Source: Comamonadaceae bacterium CG_4_10_14_3_um_filter_60_75
Lineage (GTDB): Bacteria; Pseudomonadota; Gammaproteobacteria; Burkholderiales; Burkholderiaceae_C
Direction of reading: 5' to 3'
Assembly: GCA_002784245.1 (NCBI GenBank)
Contig: PFKL01000010.1
Coordinates: 1-11,541 of the forward strand
Length of the DNA: 11,541 nucleotides
Shown: positions 7,059 to 11,541 of the stretch, one piece after another
How positions within the stretch are numbered: the stretch's first letter is position 1
Layout: each line of letters starts with the position of its first letter
Program-made: the position numbers and the translations under genes
The notes under the pieces: model-generated
The model's database searches: none
What the model saw: the letters and a program-made list of their open reading frames with translations, nothing else
Told to the model about the DNA's origin: nothing

Positions 7059-8468
7059 ATGCTCTACAAACTGTACGAAAACCAGCGTTCATTGATGGAG
7101 CCTTTCACTGACCTGGCCAAGTCAGCCGCCAAGCTGTACGCCAACCCGCTCTCCCCCTTGGGCCAGTTTCCGCTATCGCAACGTATTTCAGCGGGATACG
7201 ACCTGCTGCACCGGCTGGGCAAAGACTACGAGAAGCCCGAGTTTGGCATCAGAACCGTCGATATCAACGGCGTTGAGGTGGCGGTCCACGAACGCGTTGA
7301 AATCAAGAAGCCATTTTGCGAACTGCGCCGCTTCAAGCGCCTGAGCGACGACGTGGCCACGCTGACCCAGCTCAAGGACCAGCCTGCCGTGCTGATTGTG
7401 GCGCCCCTATCGGGTCACTACGCCACCCTGCTGCGCGACACCGTCAAAACCATGCTCAAGGACCACAAGGTCTACATTACCGACTGGACCAACGCGCGGC
7501 TGGTTCCGCTGTCTGAGGGTGACTTTTCTCTGGCCGACTATGTGAACTATGTGCAGGAATTCATCCGCCACGTGCAGCAGCGCTACGGCAACTGCCATGT
7601 AATGAGCGTATGTCAACCCACGGTGCCAGTGCTGGCAGCCGTCTCGCTGATGGCCAGCCGTGGTGAGGCCACACCGCTGTCGATGGTGATGATGGGTGGC
7701 CCGATTGATGCCAGCAAGTCACCCACCGCGGTGAACAACCTGGCCATGAACAAGAGCATGGCGTGGTTTGAGCACAATGTGATTTACCGCGTGCCGTCGC
7801 GCTTTCCGGGTGCCGGGCGCCGGGTCTATCCTGGCTTTTTGCAACACTCGGGCTTTGTGGCGATGAACCCCAGCAACCACCTGCGCAGCCACTACGACTA
7901 CTTCAAGGACCTGATCAAGGGGGACAGCTCCAGCGCCGAGACGCACCGCAAGTTTTACGACGAGTACAACGCCGTGCTTGACATGGACGCGCACTACTAT
8001 CTCGACACCATCCGTACCGTGTTTCAGGACTTCAATCTGGTCAATGGCACCTGGGACGTCTTGGGCGTTGACGGCAAGGTCGAACATGTCTGCCCGCAAG
8101 ACATCAAGACAACCGCGCTGCTGTCGGTCGAAGGCGAACTCGACGATATCTCGGGCTCGGGTCAAACCGCCGCGGTGCACGAAATTTGCAGCGGCGTCGA
8201 CAAGTCGATGCAGCAGCATATCGAGGTGAAGGGCGCTGGCCACTACGGCATCTTTGCCGGCCGGCGTTGGCGCGAGATGGTGTACCCGCAGATCAAAACG
8301 TTCATCCTGAAGTACCAAGATAAGTTGACTTCGGCAACCGCAACCGAAACGGAAACCGCATTGGCAACTACGCCTGCGCCCGCAGCCACGCTCAAGGCAA
8401 GTGCCCAAGCCGCCGCCAAGCCTGCCACAGCCCGAGCCAAACCCAAAGTCGCAACCCGCAAGAAATGA
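7059..8468 (+). CDS. phaZ: intracellular polyhydroxyalkanoate (PHB) depolymerase
   Basis: A 469-residue alpha/beta-hydrolase-like enzyme that mobilises stored PHB granules. It has no signal peptide, so it is intracellular, like PhaZ1 of Ralstonia eutropha, which uses Cys in place of the lipase Ser. The N-terminus MLYKLYENQRSLMEPF and the body match that family. The nucleophile motif is SVCQP with Cys185; the Asp is D362 or D363 in GELDDISG, and the His is H395 in GAGHYGIFAG. Their spacing agrees with the R. eutropha triad. The catalytic body ends near residue 423, close to the usual length of about 420. A 46-residue tail (424-469) follows: 16 Ala, 10 Thr and 8 Lys/Arg, with all the basic residues at 446-469, resembling histone H1-like or phasin tails. 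The start at 7059 has AGAGG 7 nt upstream; a TTG 36 nt earlier is less likely. The stop overlaps the next start by ATGA. Confidence 0.95.
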   Translation: MLYKLYENQRSLMEPFTDLAKSAAKLYANPLSPLGQFPLSQRISAGYDLLHRLGKDYEKPEFGIRTVDINGVEVAVHERVEIKKPFCELRRFKRLSDDVATLTQLKDQPAVLIVAPLSGHYATLLRDTVKTMLKDHKVYITDWTNARLVPLSEGDFSLADYVNYVQEFIRHVQQRYGNCHVMSVCQPTVPVLAAVSLMASRGEATPLSMVMMGGPIDASKSPTAVNNLAMNKSMAWFEHNVIYRVPSRFPGAGRRVYPGFLQHSGFVAMNPSNHLRSHYDYFKDLIKGDSSSAETHRKFYDEYNAVLDMDAHYYLDTIRTVFQDFNLVNGTWDVLGVDGKVEHVCPQDIKTTALLSVEGELDDISGSGQTAAVHEICSGVDKSMQQHIEVKGAGHYGIFAGRRWREMVYPQIKTFILKYQDKLTSATATETETALATTPAPAATLKASAQAAAKPATARAKPKVATRKK

Positions 8469-9124
8469 CCGACCTGGCCGCCAATATTCTGGCGGTGCTG
8501 CCGCAGACGCAGTGCACGCGTTGCGGCTACCCGGATTGCGCAGCCTACGCGCGGGCGTTGGCCGCAGGTGAGGCAAATATCAACCAATGCCCCCCTGGCG
8601 GCGCCGAGGGCGTGGCACGGCTGGCCGCAATCACCGGGCGCCAGGTCCAGCCGCTGAACGCCGACAACGGTCTGGAGGCACCGCGCAGCGTCGTCTGGAT
8701 CGACGAGGCCTGGTGCATTGGCTGTACGCTGTGCATCAAGGCCTGCCCGGTCGACGCCATCGTTGGCAGCAACAAACGCATGCACACGGTGATTGAGCCG
8801 TATTGCACCGGCTGCGAACTGTGCCTGCCGGTGTGCCCGGTGGACTGCATCATGGTAGAAAACGCCTCAGGCGAAGCCACCGGCTGGGCGGCTTGGTCGC
8901 AGCAGCAAGCCGCCCAGGCCAGCGATCGCTACGCCTTTTATAGCTTTCGCCGCAAGCGTGACGATGGCGAGAACGCCAAAAGGCTTGAAGAAAAAGCACA
9001 ACTCAAACTGTCAGACCTGGCAGCGCATTCGCAGCACACAGACCCGGCCACCCTCGACAAAAAACGCGCAGTGATCGAGGCTGCGCTGGCGCGCGCCCGT
9101 GCCAAGCGCGAAGCACAAAGTTAA
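8465..9124 (+). CDS. rnfB: RnfB-like iron-sulfur electron-transfer protein without membrane anchor
   Basis: A 219-residue protein with three predicted 4Fe-4S sites. First comes an RnfB-type Fe-S domain with C17, C20, C25 and C42 (CTRCGYPDC, then NQCPPGG). Next is a bacterial two-cluster ferredoxin: C84, C87, C90, C94 and C114, C117, C120, C124, each motif ending in CP. In Rnf/Rsx complexes RnfB begins with a hydrophobic helix that anchors it in the membrane. Here the protein begins about 16 residues before the first Cys and has no such helix, so it should be soluble or peripheral. No other Rnf subunit is in the window. The C-terminal part (about 155-219) is charged, rich in Lys, Arg, Glu and Ala, and probably helical. 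The ATG overlaps the phaZ stop (ATGA, 8465-8468), which implies translational coupling. Its electron donor and acceptor are unknown; the symbol reflects homology, not a proven complex. Confidence 0.88.
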   Translation: MTDLAANILAVLPQTQCTRCGYPDCAAYARALAAGEANINQCPPGGAEGVARLAAITGRQVQPLNADNGLEAPRSVVWIDEAWCIGCTLCIKACPVDAIVGSNKRMHTVIEPYCTGCELCLPVCPVDCIMVENASGEATGWAAWSQQQAAQASDRYAFYSFRRKRDDGENAKRLEEKAQLKLSDLAAHSQHTDPATLDKKRAVIEAALARARAKREAQS

Positions 9125-9603
9125 GCAGCCAGCTTAGCAAACGCCGCCACGACCGCGGGCGGCGCCTGCACCATCTCGATCAGCACGCCCTCGCCGGCGA
9201 TCGGAAATTCGTCGTTGGCCTTGGGATGCAAAAAGCAGATGTCAAAACCCGCCGCGCCCTTGCGGATGCCACCGGGCGCAAAACGCACACCCTGGGCGGT
9301 GAGCCACTGCACCGCTGCAGGCAAGTCGTCAATCCACAAGCCCACGTGGTTCAGCGGCGTGACATGCACAGCAGGTTTCTTGTTGATGTCCATCGGCTGC
9401 ATCAGGTCGACCTCGACCTTGAACGGGCCAACGCCCATGGTGCAGATGTCTTCGTCGACGTTTTCGCGCTCGCTCTGGAATGTGCCGGTAACTTCCAGCC
9501 CCAGCATGTCGATCCAGAGCTTTTTCATTTGCACCTTGTCGGTGCCGCCAATGGCAATTTGCTGGATGCCCAGCACTTTGAACGGCGGCTGCGTGTTCGC
9601 CAT
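9121..9603 (-). CDS. VOC-fold protein related to methylmalonyl-CoA epimerase / glyoxalase
   Basis: A 160-residue vicinal-oxygen-chelate protein of two beta-alpha-beta-beta-beta modules. Its place directly after the propionyl-CoA carboxylase alpha gene suggests a role in the methylmalonyl-CoA route, for example as epimerase, but that is inference. Metal-ligand positions by motif are Q15 (GIQQIAI, where classical epimerases have His), E64 (KVEVDLMQP), H86 (LNHVGLWIDDL) and E143 (GVLIEMVQ). So three of four ligands look standard and the first is Gln. The helix after the second module start (LPAAVQWLTAQGVRF) is typical. Two starts are possible, ATG at 9606 (overlapping the pccA stop as ATGA) and ATG at 9603; GGAG at 9615-9612 is 8 nt from the second, which I prefer. 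The stop lies in TTAA shared with the convergent rnfB-like gene. Confidence 0.85.
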   Translation of the reverse strand: MANTQPPFKVLGIQQIAIGGTDKVQMKKLWIDMLGLEVTGTFQSERENVDEDICTMGVGPFKVEVDLMQPMDINKKPAVHVTPLNHVGLWIDDLPAAVQWLTAQGVRFAPGGIRKGAAGFDICFLHPKANDEFPIAGEGVLIEMVQAPPAVVAAFAKLAA

Positions 9604-11541
9604 CATGCAAACTCCACAATCGGCTGGTCTACTGTCAGGCTTTCACCCTTGTTGGCCAGCACCTTACCGACCACGCCGTCGGCGGCGGCAAACAAGACGT
9701 TTTCCATCTTCATGGCTTCAATGACCGCCACGCGCTCGCCGGCCTGCACTTTTTGCCCCGGAACCACTGCGACGTCAACCAGCAAGCCCGGCATGGGCGA
9801 GAGCACATAGCGGCTCATGTCTGGCGGTGCCTTAAACGGCATCAGGGCGTGCAACTTGGCAACATGCGGCAGCAGCACCATCACTTCTAGCTGCGTGCCG
9901 TTGTGAATCACGCGAATGACCAGTGGCTTATTGGCCGCACCGCGCTCAACCTGGGCGGTAAAGCGCGCACCATTGCAGGTGCCCTCGACCCGAATCTGGC
10001 CAAACCAGGTTTCGCTGTGAATTTGATAGCTGTTGGCGCCGATCTGGACTGTGCCAGAGCGGTTTTTGTCATTGAAATCAGAAATGCGTACCGGGTGGTA
10101 GGTGTGTTCGCCTTGCGCATCCAGCGCGACGGCAACAAAGTTCTCACCGATGCGCAACTCGTGGCCTTCCATCTGCCCGCTGATCGATGCTGCACGGCTG
10201 AGATAGCGGCGGCTGACAAACGCGGCCAGGGCCACCAAAAAGCCGGCATCTTCATGCGGCACATCTTCGGCACGGAAGCCGTGGGCATAGTTTTCGGCAA
10301 TGAAGCCGGTATTGAAGTCACCCGAGACGAACTTCGGGTGCGCCAGCAAGGCAGCTTGAAACGGAATGCTGCTCGACACGCCGCGAATGACAAAACCGTT
10401 GAGGGCTTCGCGCATCTTGGCAATCGCCTCCAGACGGTCTTTGCCGTGCACGATCAGCTTGGCGATCATCGAGTCGTAATACATCGGGATCTCGCCACCG
10501 TCTTGCACGCCGGTGTCCACCCGCACACCGTGCCATTGCGACACATCAGAGGCAAACATGGTCTCTTTGGGCGGCTGAAAGCGCACCAAGCGACCGGTGG
10601 AGGGTAAAAAGTTGCGAAACGGGTCCTCGGCGTTGATGCGGCACTCGATGGCCCAGCCGTCGCGCTTGACTTGCGTCTGCGTCAAGGGCAGCTTTTCACC
10701 GGCGGCCACGCGGATCATCAGCTCCACCAGGTCCAGCCCGGTGATGCATTCGGTGACCGGGTGCTCCACCTGCAAACGCGTGTTCATTTCCAGAAAGTAG
10801 AACGACTGGTCTTTGCCAACGACAAATTCCACCGTGCCGGCGCTCTGGTACTTGACCGCCTTGGCCAGCGCCACCGCCTGCTCGCCCATGGCTTTGCGGG
10901 TGGCGTCGGAAATAAACGGGCTGGGTGCTTCTTCGATCACTTTCTGGTGGCGGCGCTGGATGGAACACTCGCGCTCATTGAGGTAAACCACATTGCCAAA
11001 GCTGTCGCCAATGAGCTGAATTTCAATGTGGCGCGGTTCTTCCACATACTTTTCAACAAACACGCGGTCGTCGCCAAAGCTGTTGCGGGCTTCGTTGCGG
11101 CAACTGGTGAAGCCTTCAAAGGCTTCTTTGTCATTGAAAGCCACGCGCAGGCCCTTGCCACCGCCGCCGGCGCTGGCCTTGATCATGACGGGGTAGCCGA
11201 TGCCCTTGGCAATTTCGACCGCAGCTTCGGCGGTTTCAATGGCGCTGTTGACACCGGGGATGCAATTGACACCGGCCGCACCTGCCAGCTTTTTGGACTC
11301 GATCTTGTCGCCCATGGCCGCCATCGAGTAGTGTTTGGGGCCGATGAAAACAATGCCTTCTTCTTCAACGCGCTTGGCAAATTCGGCGTTTTCGCTCAAA
11401 AAACCGTAGCCGGGATGCAATGCTTCTGCCCCGGTTTTTTTGCAGGCGGCAATGATCTTGTCAGCCACCAGATAGCTTTCGCGGCTGGGTGGCGCACCGA
11501 TGTTGACCGCTTCGTCGGCCAACATGACAAAGCGGGCATCT
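9603..11541 (-). CDS. pccA: propionyl-CoA carboxylase alpha subunit (biotin carboxylase + biotin carrier), N-terminus outside the window
   Basis: The biotin-containing subunit of an acyl-CoA carboxylase, probably for propionyl-CoA to methylmalonyl-CoA. The frame is open to the window edge, so about 35-40 residues are missing and the ATG at 11525 is internal. Numbered from that Met, there are 640 residues. The biotin carboxylase domain includes the ATP-grasp glycine loop KASAGGGGKG (116-125), EREC-SIQRRHQK (184-195) and EMNTRLQVEHPVTE (246-259). A biotin-transfer linking domain follows (about 430-570), then the C-terminal carrier domain, with SPMPG and the biotinylated Lys606 in EAMKMEN, 35 residues from the end as is usual. 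The KAPPDMS-PMPG junction is typical of PccA rather than methylcrotonyl- or acetyl-CoA-specific subunits, but substrate choice is set mainly by the beta subunit, not seen here. The stop codon overlaps the start region of the VOC gene, so both are in one operon. Confidence 0.93.
   Translation of the reverse strand, partial: DARFVMLADEAVNIGAPPSRESYLVADKIIAACKKTGAEALHPGYGFLSENAEFAKRVEEEGIVFIGPKHYSMAAMGDKIESKKLAGAAGVNCIPGVNSAIETAEAAVEIAKGIGYPVMIKASAGGGGKGLRVAFNDKEAFEGFTSCRNEARNSFGDDRVFVEKYVEEPRHIEIQLIGDSFGNVVYLNERECSIQRRHQKVIEEAPSPFISDATRKAMGEQAVALAKAVKYQSAGTVEFVVGKDQSFYFLEMNTRLQVEHPVTECITGLDLVELMIRVAAGEKLPLTQTQVKRDGWAIECRINAEDPFRNFLPSTGRLVRFQPPKETMFASDVSQWHGVRVDTGVQDGGEIPMYYDSMIAKLIVHGKDRLEAIAKMREALNGFVIRGVSSSIPFQAALLAHPKFVSGDFNTGFIAENYAHGFRAEDVPHEDAGFLVALAAFVSRRYLSRAASISGQMEGHELRIGENFVAVALDAQGEHTYHPVRISDFNDKNRSGTVQIGANSYQIHSETWFGQIRVEGTCNGARFTAQVERGAANKPLVIRVIHNGTQLEVMVLLPHVAKLHALMPFKAPPDMSRYVLSPMPGLLVDVAVVPGQKVQAGERVAVIEAMKMENVLFAAADGVVGKVLANKGESLTVDQPIVEFA

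Noticed and set aside
9226..9810. + strand open frame across the VOC and pccA ends
   Set aside because: It spans the junction of two well-supported - strand genes and its translation resembles no protein family.

Overview
The window looks like chromosomal DNA of a beta-proteobacterium, most probably of the Comamonadaceae (Rhodoferax/Polaromonas/Acidovorax type). The grounds are the GC-rich codon use with long antisense shadow frames, protein sequences that read like members of that family, CTAAAAT promoter-like boxes, a polyhydroxyalkanoate (PHA) depolymerase, and an intergenic AAATAGCTACC...AGCTATTT palindrome of a type I recall as frequent in that family. The taxonomic call rests on recall, not on a search. 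All genes are intact except the two cut by the window ends. I see no mobile element, CRISPR array, tRNA, rRNA or sign of recent transfer.

Left part (1-5552, + strand): an envelope and efflux block. The end of a large RND-family efflux permease gene is followed after 70 bp by three tightly spaced genes: a divergent protein-L-isoaspartate methyltransferase-like protein, a single-domain rhodanese, and a TolC-type outer-membrane channel. Pump and channel could form one tripartite exporter (the adaptor would lie upstream of the window). The methyltransferase and rhodanese between them have no obvious role in export.

Middle part (5553-6975, + strand): an apparently monocistronic aspartate/aromatic aminotransferase gene. 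It has a promoter-like box upstream and ends in a palindromic repeat followed by eight T, which probably acts as its terminator.

Right-middle (7016-9124, + strand): a two-gene unit of an intracellular PHA depolymerase (phaZ), with an unusual Ala/Thr/Lys-rich tail, and an RnfB-like iron-sulfur protein without a membrane anchor. The two overlap by ATGA. An extended -10 box overlaps a TTGC-N3-GCAA palindrome just upstream, a plausible operator for a PHA-responsive regulator.

Right end (9121-11541, - strand): the end of a propionyl-CoA carboxylase operon. The biotin-carrying alpha subunit (pccA, N-terminus outside the window) is followed, with overlapping stop and start, by a small VOC-fold protein related to methylmalonyl-CoA epimerase. 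The operon converges on the phaZ-rnfB unit, and the two stop codons interlock in one TTAA.

The right half is thus carbon-storage and propionyl-CoA metabolism, and the left half is efflux. I found no convincing new defence or mobile system. The points most worth following up are the phaZ tail, its coupling to the soluble RnfB-like protein, the candidate operator before phaZ, and the methyltransferase that lacks the usual PIMT catalytic motif.
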